NCBI GenBank assembly: GCA_026770615.1
Contig: MU631856.1
Coordinates: 46,903-93,594 of the forward strand
Length of the DNA stretch: 46,692 bases
DNA from: Pavlovales sp. CCMP2436
Lineage: Eukaryota; Haptophyta; Pavlovophyceae; Pavlovales
Direction of reading: 5' to 3'
Shown here: positions 8,974 through 18,814 of the stretch, piece after piece
Numbering within the stretch: position 1 is the stretch's first letter
Layout of the letters: each line of letters opens with the position of its first letter
Notes under the pieces: model-generated
Told to the model about the DNA's origin: nothing
Database searches by the model: none
Seen by the model: only the letters and a program-made list of their open reading frames with translations
Position numbers and translations under genes: made by a program

Positions 8974-9705
8974 ATGGCCCCGCCGCCGGCGGAGCTCACG
9001 CTTGAGCAGATCAAGCAGCGGACCGGCGAGTTCGACGTCGACTCGGTCTACACGCTGGGGCTGGCGGGGCTGGGCCTGCGCAGCATCGCGGTCGTGGCCG
9101 GCTGCCCGAGCCTCACCGAGCTCGACCTGAGCGACAACAATCTGAGCGCGCTCGACGCGCTCGCGGGGCTGGTGCAGCTCAAGAATCTGATCGTGAGCGC
9201 CAACCGCGTGCAGCGCCTCGAGCCTCTGCGCGGGCTCGAGTCGCTGCACACGCTCCGCCTCGACGCGAACAACGTCTCCAACCTGGACGAGGTGCACCAC
9301 CTCGCCCAGCTGCCCAGCCTCGAGGTCCTCTACTTCCGCAAGGTCTACGAGGATATCGCCGGCCCAAACCCGATCTGCGGCCACCCGGCCTATCGGCCGA
9401 CGGTGCTCCGGCTCGTGCCCCGGCTGACCAACTTGGACGGCGAGCGGATACGCTCGGATGAGAACGCGAAGACGCTTTACGCGGCCGAGCCCGACGACGG
9501 CGCGCAGCTGCCGCCGCTGGCGAGGCCTGTGATCATGCCGGTCTTTGCGCAGGCCGAGCTCGACGCCTTCAAGTCGGCTCTGAGCGGTGCGTCGGCGGTC
9601 GACCCGGAGGGGGGCAAGCAGCTGCAGGCGGCGCTGCACGACAGTCGGCGTCTGATGGCCAAGGCCGCCTCGCTCGTGACTAACTACAGCCAGCCGGAGA
9701 GCTGA
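8974..9705 (+). CDS. LRRC61: Leucine-rich-repeat protein, LRRC61-like
   Basis: 243 residues, one exon. The N-terminal LTLEQIKQRTGEFDVDSV followed by LGLAGLGLRSI matches the characteristic start of LRRC61, where a TGEF motif precedes the first repeat. Four to five SDS22-type LRRs follow (for example LTELDLSDNNLSAL, LKNLIVSANRVQRL and LHTLRLDANNVSNL). A capping segment NPICGHPAYRPTVLRLVP and LTNLDGERI closes the domain as in LRRC61, ANP32 and U2A'. The last 60 residues (from PVFAQAELDAFKSAL) are helical. LRRC61 has no firmly established role; the fold suggests protein binding. The length agrees with the animal protein at about 250 residues. The alternative is another SDS22-class LRR protein. 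Confidence 0.75.
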   Translation: MAPPPAELTLEQIKQRTGEFDVDSVYTLGLAGLGLRSIAVVAGCPSLTELDLSDNNLSALDALAGLVQLKNLIVSANRVQRLEPLRGLESLHTLRLDANNVSNLDEVHHLAQLPSLEVLYFRKVYEDIAGPNPICGHPAYRPTVLRLVPRLTNLDGERIRSDENAKTLYAAEPDDGAQLPPLARPVIMPVFAQAELDAFKSALSGASAVDPEGGKQLQAALHDSRRLMAKAASLVTNYSQPES

Positions 9706-10332
9706 CGACCACAGCTACGGATCCGCCGCCTCCGCGCGCGTCTATAACCAGCTTTGTCCGACGTGTCCGGGATATTCACGAGTATTCACGAGTACCGTAG
9801 ATGTGCTGTCAGCTGTGCGCGTGTGCGGTGGCAGCTGAATCGAGTCAGACCAGCTCAGTGCAGATCTCAGATATTTGCAGCCAGACAGCCAGAGTTCCCA
9901 TAACTTTATATTCAACTAAAAAATTAACTAATAAGTATTAACTTAAAACTAGAGAAGAAAAAGAGCTATTAAGGCCACCGTTAAAAAACTAACTAAACTA
10001 GTTCACTTAACTTCTAGTAGTTCATTACTTTATTTTTAACTTTCGGTTAATTAAAATTAAAAGTGTTGAGGTGCTGAAATTTAAACATTGAGTGCAATAT
10101 TAAATGTAAAATTGTTGTCTGTAGACGTGTGCTGGTACCCTGCACACCGCTTGGGGCCAGAATTCCGACGATGCGCCCCATCGCCCGATATGCCAGTGGG
10201 TAGAACTGCCGTCATTGTCAAACAACCATGCCATGCCATGAAAGGTACCTCGGTGGTAGTAGTGTCCACCCCCCTGCGGTGCGCGCCAGCTGGTGCGCGC
10301 ACAACAGGCATGCTGCAGCGCGAGTGCAGCGC
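9706..10332. other. Intergenic, AT-rich, nothing recognised
   Basis: Lies between the 3' ends of two convergent genes. Poly-A/T-rich between 9890 and 10110. No open frame of interest and no repeat copy seen elsewhere in the window. Confidence 0.5.
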
Positions 10333-12220
10333 CTAGATCATCTTGAAGACCTCGCGCGCAATGGCGATGGTCTTCTCGATGTCCTCGTCGGAGTGCGCGG
10401 TGGACATGAAGCCCGCCTCGTACTGCGACGGCGCGAGGTACACGCCGCGCTCGAGCATGGCGCGGTGCCAGCGCGCGAACTTGGCAGTGTCGCTCTTGGT
10501 GGCGTCCTGGTAGTTGCGGACCGGCCCGTTGCAGAAGAAGAGTCCGAACATGCCCGAGATGTGCCCGCCGCACATCTCGTGGCCGGCCTCGCGGCCGGCG
10601 TCGAGAATGCCGTTGATGAGCTTGCTCGTCAACAAGTCGAGCTTCTCGTACGTGCCTGCGCAGGGCAAGCGGGCGCAGCATCCGTGGGAGTGGAACGGTG
10701 AGTTCGGCGGAAGGGGGTGGGCGGGCTAGGGGGGCAGGAGTGGGGTGTGACCGCCATGCAATTTTACATGGGAGATGGTGGGCTCGCAACGTAAACTCAA
10801 ACAGGGGTATTCAGTGTGCGCGCCCCGCTGCCAATCGAGTAAATCGAATCGGTCGGCGGAGGCGCGGCCGTGGGAAAAGGCGCACTCCTCCGCCTTGGGG
10901 CGCTTGATAATGCTAAGTATGTGTTATTTGTATCATTCGTGCGCTCGCGCCGCGCGTCACCCCCGCCCCCCGCATGCCGCCCGCGCTGCGCGCACCTGGC
11001 CGGGAGAGGATCTGGAGCGTCTTGATGCCCGCCGTCATCGCGAGCGGGTTGCCCGAGAGGGTGCCCGCCTGGTACATGGGACCCGCCGGCGCGACCATCT
11101 CCATGATGTCCTTACGCCCGCCGTACGCGCCCACGGGGAGGCCGCCGCCGATGACCTTGCCCATGGTGGTGAGATCGGGGGTCACGCCAAAGTGCTTCTG
11201 CGCGCAGCCGTAGGCGATGCGGAAGCCGGTCATCACCTCGTCGAAGCAGAGCAGCGCGCCGTGCTTGAGCGTGAGCGCGCGCAGCCCCTCAAGGAAGGCC
11301 TGGTCGGGCGCGATGAAGCCGGAGTTCCCGACGACGGGCTCGAGCATCACGCCGCAGATCTCGCCCGGGTTCGCCTCGAAGAGCGCCTCGACCGACGCGA
11401 GGTCGTTGTACTTTGCGCAGAGGGTCATCTTGGTCGCGCCCGCGGGAACGCCGGGCGAGTCGGGCAGACCGAGCGTCGCAACGCCCGAGCCCGCCTGCAC
11501 GAGGAACGAGTCGGCGTGGCCGTGGTAGCAGCCCTCGAACTTGATCAGCTTCTCGCGCCCCGTGTAAGCGCGCATCAACCGGAGCACGCCCATGCACGCC
11601 TCCGTGCCTGAGTTGGTGAAGCGCACCATCTCGACCGACGGCACCGCTTCGATCACCATCTTGGCCAAAATGTTCTCGAGCGCCGAGGGCGCGCCGAACG
11701 AGGTGCCCTTCTGCAGCACCTTGGTGAGCTCTTCGAGCACCTCGTCGTTGGCATGCCCGACAATCGCCGGACCCCACGAGCCGACGTAGTCGATGTACTT
11801 GTTTTCGTCGAGGTCCCACGCGTAGGCGCCCTTGACGCGGTCAAAGACCACCGGGTCGCCGCCGACCGACTTGAAGGCGCGCACGGGCGAGCTGACGCCG
11901 CCGGGCATGATCGTCTTCGCCTCCGCGAAGGTCGCAGACGACTTGGTCGTCACGAAGGTGGTCTCGGTTGCGACTGCGTTCACCGCCGAGCGCGGAACGC
12001 GGCTGCGCGCGGCTGCGCGCGGCAGGACGGCAGGACGGGCACAAGTCACGCACACAGCGGTCAGTGGATGGGAGGTGCGGGCAAGGGCGAGGAGCGGCGA
12101 GTGCGCGCGCTGTGTAGAGCGCGAGGTGGACGAGCCAAGCGAAGGCGTACCCGCACCGCCCGAGTAAGCATCGGCCCCCAGCACCGCCGCCGCCGCCGCG
12201 AGCAGAACGACGGACTTCAT
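10333..12220 (-). CDS. hemL: Glutamate-1-semialdehyde 2,1-aminomutase, plastid-targeted
   Basis: PLP enzyme converting glutamate-1-semialdehyde to 5-aminolevulinate, the entry point of haem and chlorophyll synthesis in plastids. Exons 12220-10996 and 10655-10333, joined through CCAG|GT and GCGCAG|GC, give 515 residues. Residues 1-18 ([18 protein letters not shown]) are a signal peptide. Residues 19-84 are Ser/Thr/Arg/Ala-rich and transit-like, a bipartite presequence for a secondary plastid. The mature domain starts near residue 85 and shows [18 protein letters not shown] at 204-208, [16 protein letters not shown] at 326-334 (Asp327 contacting the PLP ring), and the Schiff-base lysine Lys355 in [10 protein letters not shown]. 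The end [20 protein letters not shown] is also diagnostic. The ATG at 12220 is the first in frame; upstream extension uses only GTG. All key residues are present, so it is probably functional. Confidence 0.97.
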
Positions 12221-12286
12221 CGTCGACGCGTGCAGTTTAAAAACTAATTGCACATTTTAATTATAGTTTTTACCGAACATGCGAGA

Positions 12287-12340
12287 TCGATGAGGCGTCG
12301 TCGCGCCGCACCTCTTTGTCCGGAGGGTGGGGGTCTGTGG
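12287..12340. promoter_or_regulatory. Block shared with the upstream region of the hydroxy-acid oxidase gene
   Basis: A stretch including CGCCGCACCTCTTTGTCCGG and AGGGTGGGGGTCTG recurs with few changes at 40297-40345. Both copies lie roughly 70 to 230 bases upstream of the ATG of a minus-strand gene (12220 and 40113) and in the same orientation. It may be a shared control element, or simply the end of a dispersed repeat. Confidence 0.35.
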
Positions 12341-12420
12341 GCTAAGCAATTTTAAATATAATTAAAGAACAGCACGGTTTGCTTCATCGCGCGTGGTGCG
12401 CAATTTTAAATCGAATTACA

Positions 12421-12470
12421 TCAGTCTGTGAGCGAACACCACCTGTTGAACCATGGCCATGCTGAGCCGC
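12421..12470 (+). repeat. Dispersed repeat family D
   Basis: Contains ACCACCTGTTGAACCATG and GCTGAGCCGC. Related copies are at 36571-36622 and 36648-36702 (+) and 37661-37717 (-). Confidence 0.6.
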
Positions 12471-12578
12471 AAATATATTTTTTGTACGAAGGGGCGGCCA
12501 ACCCACACACCTGGCAGTGTGGTACCGGCAGTGTACACTGCACACCGATTCTTCGATCGTTAAGTTAACTAAACTAAC

Positions 12579-12998
12579 GGGTCGAAATCCGAATTAGTGG
12601 CGCGATTCCGCACTGGGGAGGGGGAAAAGTGGTGGCCGGGTCGAAGAAGTAGACATCGTTCGCCCCTGCGCGCTAAGTGTCGATAGCTGTTGTCGAATAG
12701 AGCCCTCCCCGACAGTCGGAGCCCACCTCGTGTGCCTCTCGTGTGCCTCTAGGGTCGACAACATACTAATGATAACTAACATTTCCGATTCTCAGCGTTC
12801 GGAAGCGAAAGGAAAGTCTGGCTTCCCGAAGTGGTACCGAACATTTTATTGCAGATTCGTGAATGGGGCGCCGCCCCATTCACGAATCTGCAATAAAATG
12901 TTCGGTACCACCTCCGGTTCGTGAGTTACTCCGCGGAATTTTCACCGGACTTTTTCGCAATTCCCCCCCGGACTGGCCACTAATTCGGATTTCGACCC
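12579..12998. mobile_element. Inverted-repeat (MITE or fold-back) element, 420 bp
   Basis: 23-bp perfect terminal inverted repeats lie at 12579-12601 (GGGTCGAAATCCGAATTAG, then TGGC) and 12976-12998. Both ends are flanked by TAAC, a plausible 4-bp target duplication. Subterminal sequence is also weakly complementary (GGGGAGGGGGAAAAGT against its partner near 12950). There is no coding capacity, so it would be non-autonomous. It carries the palindrome at 12831-12911. Confidence 0.7.
12831..12911. repeat. Perfect 40-bp palindrome with one-base centre
   Basis: Arms 12831-12870 and 12872-12911 are exact reverse complements around a single C at 12871. The left arm starts GTGGTACCGAACATTTTATT. It could extrude as a cruciform or be transcribed into a hairpin RNA. 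It lies inside the 12579-12998 inverted-repeat element. Confidence 0.95.
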
Positions 12999-13129
12999 TA
13001 ACCTACAGTAATGGCATCTGCGTGCGTGCTTCGGCAATGCAATTATGACATGTAGGCTACCCGATGACTTACACTGTCATGCGGAGCAATGTGGACTGCG
13101 TCGCTGCGTGGGGCGAGGCACCGGAGTGG

Positions 13130-13330
13130 AACCTATCTATCTTCGACGAAACCCGAAACGAAATCGCCTGCTTCAAAGCTCAGTAGGCGTTTTGGTGTCA
13201 TCGCAAGGTAACGCTAAAACTCAACAGAGTGACGCTCAGACGCTGACACCCGGGGCCACCTGGACGCAGAAACTGCAATTCAGGCGGTAGAAGTGGCATG
13301 ATAACATAACAGAACATAACAGTACAAACA
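13130..13330 (+). repeat. LINE 3'-end fragment
   Basis: About 80 percent identical by eye to 28385-28560, the 3' end of the LINE relic. Shared words include GAAATCGCCTGCT, AACAGAGTGACGCTCAGACG and CAGGCGGT, with an AACATAAC-type tail. No RT sequence is present, so it is 5'-truncated. Confidence 0.75.
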
Positions 13331-13462
13331 CAGTGACTAAGTAAAGCGTCGTGTTCGCCATATCGGCGATACGACAGCACCCGCGACGGGCGGTCGAGCA
13401 CTACTACAAAATCGCCCGGAAAATGCACTGCCACTGGCTCCTTGGAGTTGGAGTTGGGTGGC

Positions 13463-14369
13463 TTATACGCGCATCATTTTGAAAGCCCCTCCCCTAGTTC
13501 GTTTGTAGGGCAATTCTGGAATTTTAAGTTGGGTCAACCCCCTACCCGACCGATCGGAAGAAAGTTTAGGTTGCAGGTGACCCCCCTACCACTTCATTGA
13601 ACTTTGGCCGCCGCATGGAGGTTGGGACCCTCCCCTCCAAGCCCGCTTCACGGAAATTACCTCCAGTGTATATATATTATAAAATATAATTAGTGTCTGT
13701 TCCCTGCCCAGGAAGCACAGAAGTCGGTGCGTTTATGGGAGCTGCAGGGCTTGCGGAATCGAGTTCGTTGGGATCCGTATTTTTGTTTCCTACATCCTAG
13801 TAAAGTTGGATAGTAAAAAAAAACGTAAAAAAATCGAACCGACTCGACGGTCAACATCACTTGACGCCTGCTCAGCTGCCTGCTGCTCAGCGGCAGTCTA
13901 CCGCCTGCTCTATAGCGCTGGAAAGGTCTTCGGTGCGCTTGGCGTCGGCGGACTATTCGATAGGCAAGGCTCAGCGGTCGTGCGTGCAAGCGCCATGGTG
14001 CGTATTTATAGCAAGCGCCGCCGCGCAGTCTAGTCCACTGCTCGGCGTGCGAGCGCACGTGCGCGGTGCGAGCGCCCAATCCTATTTACTGCGTTACGAC
14101 ATATCTACCAGCTGGGGAAATACGCGTGTCCAACCCTGTCGAGTAGCTCGCCGCAGGCGAAGCATTTTTTGAGTATTTTACCCAGATTTCGTCAACCCGT
14201 GTAATATGGAGGTTGGGACCCCCCCCTTCGGGCCCCTTCCCGGCAGCGGCGAAAATTTGAGGTTGGGTCACCCCCCTACCCTAAAGATCGGTGAAAATTT
14301 TAGGTTGCCCCCCTCTTTACAAACAAACTAGAGGGAGGGGGCCGGGGTTACAAAATGACGCGCGTATTA
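13463..14369. mobile_element. Inverted-repeat element, about 0.9 kb
   Basis: The left end TTATACGCGCATCATTTTG and the following CCCCTCCCCTAGTTCGTTTG pair with the right end near 14320-14369 with a few mismatches. Inside, blocks of GGTTGGGTCACCCCCCTACC type recur near 13535, 13570, 13620, 14210 and 14262. No protein is recognised; the open frames across 13690-14172 match nothing known. Confidence 0.5.
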
Positions 14370-14546
14370 TTAGGGCCCTCAGATAGGCGGCTTGCTGGGC
14401 TCCTCGGTCGGCTTGGGCTGCTTGGCTCCTCGTTCATGAAGCCACCCACAGCGCGTGCGCATCGGGGTCACATCACTATCAGTAAAGTATTTGTGTGAAT
14501 TCAAACGGGGTCATATATCAGTCAGTCATTTAAATATATATTTAAC

Positions 14547-14866
14547 GTGGAGGCGGCCGCGCGCATCAAGAAGCAGCTCATCGACACAATCGGTACGATC
14601 GCGGCACGCGGCCATGCGCAGCTGCTGCTCGCGCGCTTGAGCGCGCTGGCCCCGATCGCTGCCCAGCGTGGGAACACGACAAACAGCAACCAGCAGATCA
14701 TCTCCCTAAACCCCCTTGCCCGGGCACACTACCGGAGATCCATCGGCACGCACGGTGGCGCCCAAGCCAGCGCAGCCGACTAAGGCACGCAGCAGGCAAT
14801 GGGCGACGCAGCGCTCAGACCAGCACAACATTGAGAACAGTCAGACGCCAGCTTGAATCCCTGTCA
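14547..14866 (+). pseudogene. Dispersed family A, longest copy, with ORF tail
   Basis: A 78-codon frame (14547-14783) runs from EAAARIKKQLIDTIGTIAAR to an end at HGGAQASAAD. The same C-terminal peptide is encoded by the minus-strand copy at 30203-30397 (NTTNSNQQIISLNALARAHY) and by every unit of the array at 36712-37408. The nucleotide copy continues past the stop to CAGACGCCAGCTTGAATCCC. Copies differ in where they begin but share this 3' end, as expected for a 5'-truncating retroelement. The protein is unrecognised. Confidence 0.65.
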
Positions 14867-15061
14867 TAAAAATATTCGATGATCACGAAGTCGAACATAG
14901 TCATATTTCCGTTAGCACCCATCAGCGTTGCGCTGGTGCAGCGTTTGTACAGCGTTGATGCAGTGTACGCTCGGCAGAGACCAGTTATTGGTGCAGCAGT
15001 CGTATCGATCGCGACACTCGTTCAGTTCCGCCAGCACTCGTCAGCGTTGGCGCAGATCGGA

Positions 15062-16348
15062 TCACGGCCACACGCGCAGCAGGACAGTGTCGTTGAGGAA
15101 CTCGTCGGCCGAACCAACTCCGCCAAAGATAATGACACCGCCTCCGTACGGGATCGCCACGTGGTATGCGCGCGCGGGGGGGAACACGCCGCTCACCGCG
15201 AGGTCACTCCATCGCCGTCGCTGTAGGTCGAAGCAGTGCAGCGCCGAAGAAGCGAAGTCGGTCGATTCATCGCAGCCGCCGAACACCAATAGCCGGTTTC
15301 CGAGGGCGATGAGCGAATGGTCCCAGCACAGGGATGGCGCGCTCCCCCCTGTGCTGACCACCTGCGTCCACACGTGCGTGCCCAGGGCGTACTCCCACCG
15401 GTCGTTGAGCGAGACATAGTCCTCGGCCGAGCTGCCCCCGAATACGTACAAGCTCTCCGCCGCGCGGCAGGCCGCGTGGCCGAATCGCGGGCTTGGGCCT
15501 GCGCCAGCGCACTCGTGCCGCGTCCACTGGTGCGCATGCTGAAGGAGAGCACGTCGTTCAAGTCGTGGTCGTCCTCCGTCACGCCGCCGAAGATGACCAC
15601 CTCCGAGCTGCTGTTGTGCGTGATCGCCGAGTGCCCTCCCAGTGCGTCGGGCCGCAAGCTCGCGTCGGCGGCCTGCGCGATGTGCGGGAGCAGCATCGTC
15701 CACGCGGCGGTGCGCGTGTTGAAGAGCCACACGTTGTTGCACACGTTGTTGAGGTAGTTTTCGCCGTCGTTCCCGCCGACGGGAACAGGAGCAGCCCCAC
15801 GGGGCGCGCCGAGTCGCTCAGCGAGACGAGCGAGAGCGTGGCCCCGACGCGGGCGGTCGGGGTGTGCTCCGACGTCGGCGCGATCAGCTCCCACGAGGCC
15901 GTGCCAGTGGCCGCCAATTCACATCGGAGCATCCACAGGTCGCCCAGCGTAACCTCCTCGCGTAATTGTCGCCGAGCGCGTAGGCGCGGTCGGCGCTCAC
16001 CGCCGCCGCGCAGTGCCCGTAGCGCGACGACGGCTGGGCTGAGCCGGCCGCCGGTGGGCAGTGCGACCACGAGAGCGAGCTTATTGTGTGCCACTGCTTG
16101 TACCGTTCGCGCCAGCCCGCCCCCTCACTCGGCAGCGCCAAGAAGCCCTCGCCGCTCGACGATAGCGCCGAGTCGAGCAGCGGCTTCCAGGCGTATGACT
16201 CCTCGCACAGCTCGGCGAGGCGCTTGCTGACCAGCGCGGCGCAGTGGAGCGACTCGGGCTCGGGGAGGCAGCGGATGATTGCGAGAACGAGGCCGTCGTC
16301 GAGCAGGTCGAACGGCCGGAAGTCGGCCTCCTCGCCGCGGGGCGTCAT
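15062..16348 (-). pseudogene. F-box/kelch-repeat gene with three frameshifts
   Basis: From the ATG at 16348 the frame encodes an F-box at about residues 10-58 (FDLLDDGLVLAIIRCLPEPE, then LVSKRLAELCEESYAWKPLL). F-box proteins bridge Skp1 and a substrate in SCF ubiquitin ligases. Kelch repeats follow but only by changing frame three times: near 15953 (GDNYA to EEVTLGDLW), near 15775 (LLLF to VGGNDGENYLNNVC) and near 15533 (LSFSMRT to QWTRHECAG). Kelch hallmarks are SSRYGHCAAAV, VVIFGGVTEDDHDLNDV, PSPRFGHAAC, LYVFGGSSAEDY, LLVFGGCDES and VIIFGGVGSADEFLND. Every break is a -1 shift, as if one base were missing, and none has splice signals. It is either a young pseudogene or a set of assembly indels; domain content is otherwise complete. 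Confidence 0.8.
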
Positions 16349-16960
16349 CTGCGTGGGTGAGGACGTCAATGCTCGGAGGCTGCCCGGGTCTTTGCTCTCT
16401 TGACCCACCCGCGGGGAGTCCGAGCTGGAGGGGCAGAGATGCGAGCGGCGAGCGGGAGGAGGCGGCTGCGCGAGGCAAAGAGCTGCACGGGCGAGTGGAG
16501 GCTGGCGAGGCCGGGTTGCCGAGCTGCGCCGCTTTTGACTGCGGGCGGGGGGATGGCTGCCGAGCGAGACGCCGCGGCGCCCTGGCAATCGCGCCCCGGG
16601 TGGTTTGGCGCGCCATTGTCTTGTGTGGGCAGGGGTATAAGCAGTGCTTAAGGTTATTTTATAAAAGCAACCTGTCACAAGGGCCAGGGCGCTGGCGGGG
16701 GTGTTGAAGGGTCACGGTAACTTAACATACTGTACCTCGGGCAGTGTAGCGAGGACCGAGCAGATGCGCGCCGGCGATAAAAAAAATGATTAATTGCACA
16801 TTAAAAACGCTGTAGCAACTAACTCAAAATTCCAAGTAGCTCTTCAAAATTATGCACACATTTCCTAGCTCATGCCATGCACGGCACGAGCAACAAAAAA
16901 ATCCATTGATGCGCGCGCAATCTGGTGGTCGTTGTAGAGTACAGTTTGTGTACTTCACAA

Positions 16961-17110
16961 TAGTTAGTTAGTTAGTATGACCCTTCAACACACCCGCAAA
17001 CGCCCTAGGCGTTGATGGAGGTGGCTTTCATGTTATCTGCAGTGGGAGGGGGCGCTCAGCCCCCCTGGGCAGCAATCAGCCTTGATGAAGATGGCAACAC
17101 TGTGTGTGTA
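16961..17110 (-). repeat. Retroelement family E, 5'-truncated copy
   Basis: Reverse-complement match over about 150 bp to 20123-20269 with roughly ten differences. On the minus strand it ends GAAGGGTCATACTAACTAAC, an ACTA-type tail. The remaining spacer 16349-16960 shows no gene. Confidence 0.8.
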
Positions 17111-17133
17111 CCTGTGCAACTTTTTGTGTATAC

Positions 17134-17175
17134 CTCGGCCGCATCCTCATTGGTACCAGGGAGGATGCGGCCGAG
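17134..17175. repeat. Perfect 15-bp stem-loop
   Basis: CTCGGCCGCATCCTC at 17134-17148 pairs exactly with 17161-17175 around a 12-base loop. It lies about 110 bases upstream of the methyltransferase ATG. Function unknown. Confidence 0.8.
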
Positions 17176-17286
17176 CCGAGTACAAGCGTACCCGCGCTGA
17201 CATCCGAGTAGGCATCGGCCCACCCTGACCGAGGCGGGGCAGATTCTTGCGCCAACAATTCAAAACCTTAAAAACTGGGCCGCACA

Positions 17287-18579
17287 ATGGTAGCCCGCGT
17301 GGTCGCGGCGCCAGTGCGGCAGCTCCTCCGCGAGTTTGTGCACGAAAGCCTGTACGCGCGCGGCGGAGGCGCGCGGACAGGCTACTTTGCTTCGCCCGCC
17401 GAACGCGTGCACCGACCGGTGGCCTCGCTGCCGTTTGTGCGGATGATCGGTGAGGCCGAGTGGCGAAAGGCGCAGGGCGAGCTGGCCGCCGAGACGGGCG
17501 CGGGCTTCCTCACGCCCGTCGAGTACTTCCACCCGTGGTACGCGCGAGCGGTCGGCCGGTACATCGTGGGTGAGCATCTCCGCCGCCCCGCCGCGGCGCC
17601 GTTGCGCATCGTCGAGATGGGTGGCGGCAACGGCACGTGCGCGGCCGGGCTGCTCGGGCTGCTGCGCGAGCACTTCCCCGAGATCTACGCGACCTGCCGG
17701 TACGAGTTGGTCGAGATCAGCCCAACGATGGCCGAACGGCAGGCGCGCCGGCTGCGCGAATCCGGCATCGACCAGGAGCGCTTCGCCGTGCACAACTGCT
17801 CGGCCATCGAATGGGCGCGCTCGGCGCCCGTGCGGCCGGGCCCAAGCTACATGCTGGGGCTCGAGCTGCTCGACAACCTGCCGCACGACCTGGTGCGCTG
17901 GACGGACCGCGGGCTCGAGCAAGCGGTCGTAGAGCGCGGCGTCGATGGTTCGTGCACGCAGCTGTGGGAGCCGCTCGCCGACGAGGCGCTCGTGCGCACC
18001 GTGCAGATGCTGCAGCTGGACACGCGCAACGCGTGGCAGGCGGCCGCGCTTGTCCGCGCGCGGAGCCACCCCGGGCTGAGCGTGCTGCGCCCATTGCGGA
18101 TATGCTCGGCGTGGCTCGACGTGGTCACCGCGCGCCAGCCTTGCATGTATGTGCCCACCTCCGCGGCGCTGTTACTCGAAGGCCTCGTGCGCGCCGAGCC
18201 GCAGCACTCACTCGTGCTCGCCGACTTCGACTGGCTGCCGCCGCAGCCGGGCGGCGCGCTGGGAGCGCCTGTGGTGCAGAGCAAGGCGGGCGAGGAGACC
18301 GTCGACCGCGCCGGCCGCGTACTCGACGCGATTGACGGCGAGTGCGACGTCTTTCACCCGAGCGACTTTGGCATGCTCGAGCGGCTATACCGCGCGGTCG
18401 GCGGTGCGCGCGCGCGCACCGTCAAGACACGCGACTTTATGCGCGAGTACGCCGAGCTCGAGGGAACGGAGACGCGCTCCGGCTACAACCCGCTCGTCGA
18501 GGACTTCTCGAACACCTCGCTCCTGCTCGCCCGCGCAAGTGACGCCGGTGCTGGCGACGAGCGGCAAGGCTCCGGCTAG
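17287..18579 (+). CDS. DUF185 (MidA-family) SAM-dependent methyltransferase
   Basis: 430 residues, single exon, ATG at 17287. Residues 74-93 (FLTPVEYFHPWYARAVGRYI) are the family motif preceding the nucleotide fold. Glycine-rich SAM motif I is IVEMGGGNGTCAAG at 108-121. YELVEISPTMAERQARRL follows, where the Glu after the second beta strand would bind the ribose hydroxyls. LGLELLDNLPHD is the family post-motif. The best-known member, NDUFAF7/MidA, dimethylates an arginine of complex I subunit NDUFS2 in mitochondria. The FTPVE-type variant seen here belongs to a sister group found in plants and fungi, so a complex I role is inference. No clear targeting peptide is visible, although the first 20 residues (basic, hydrophobic) could serve. 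It is flanked by inverted copies of repeat family E. Confidence 0.85.
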   Translation: MVARVVAAPVRQLLREFVHESLYARGGGARTGYFASPAERVHRPVASLPFVRMIGEAEWRKAQGELAAETGAGFLTPVEYFHPWYARAVGRYIVGEHLRRPAAAPLRIVEMGGGNGTCAAGLLGLLREHFPEIYATCRYELVEISPTMAERQARRLRESGIDQERFAVHNCSAIEWARSAPVRPGPSYMLGLELLDNLPHDLVRWTDRGLEQAVVERGVDGSCTQLWEPLADEALVRTVQMLQLDTRNAWQAAALVRARSHPGLSVLRPLRICSAWLDVVTARQPCMYVPTSAALLLEGLVRAEPQHSLVLADFDWLPPQPGGALGAPVVQSKAGEETVDRAGRVLDAIDGECDVFHPSDFGMLERLYRAVGGARARTVKTRDFMREYAELEGTETRSGYNPLVEDFSNTSLLLARASDAGAGDERQGSG

Positions 18580-18662
18580 GTACTTTGCGGTGAAGTTGCT
18601 CGGCCGCCGAGCAGGAAAAGCTAGGCCCGGCTCTGAGGCAAAGTACCGGCCGGAGCCGCAAC
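18568..18662. repeat. Nested inverted repeats just after the methyltransferase stop
   Basis: CTCCGGCTAGGTACTTTGC near 18568-18587 pairs with GCAAAGTACCGGCCGGAG near 18640-18657. GTGAAGTTGC and GCAACTTCAC form a second overlapping pair. This may be a transcript 3' structure or a small inverted-repeat insertion. Confidence 0.6.
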
Positions 18663-18731
18663 TTCACTGCACGTAAATTGTTAGTTGGCTAGTTGTTACC
18701 ACGTTTTATCTTCAAAGATTATTATGTTTAT

Positions 18732-18814
18732 GATAGGGATTCAAGCTGGCGTCTGACTGTTCTGAATGTTGTGCTAGTGGTCTGAGCGCTGCGTCGCCCA
18801 TTGCCTGCTGCGTT
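18732..18814 (-). repeat. Dispersed family A, short copy
   Basis: Minus-strand copy of the family A 3' end, from the CTGCTGCG region to the terminal GGGATTCAAGCTGGCGTCTG complement. The rest of 18815-19327 shows no gene. Confidence 0.8.

Noticed and set aside
12000..12060. Possible CRISPR-like or satellite repeat (GGCTGCGCGC twice)
   Set aside because: It is only a two-copy slip within the Ala/Arg-rich transit-peptide coding part of GSA aminomutase.
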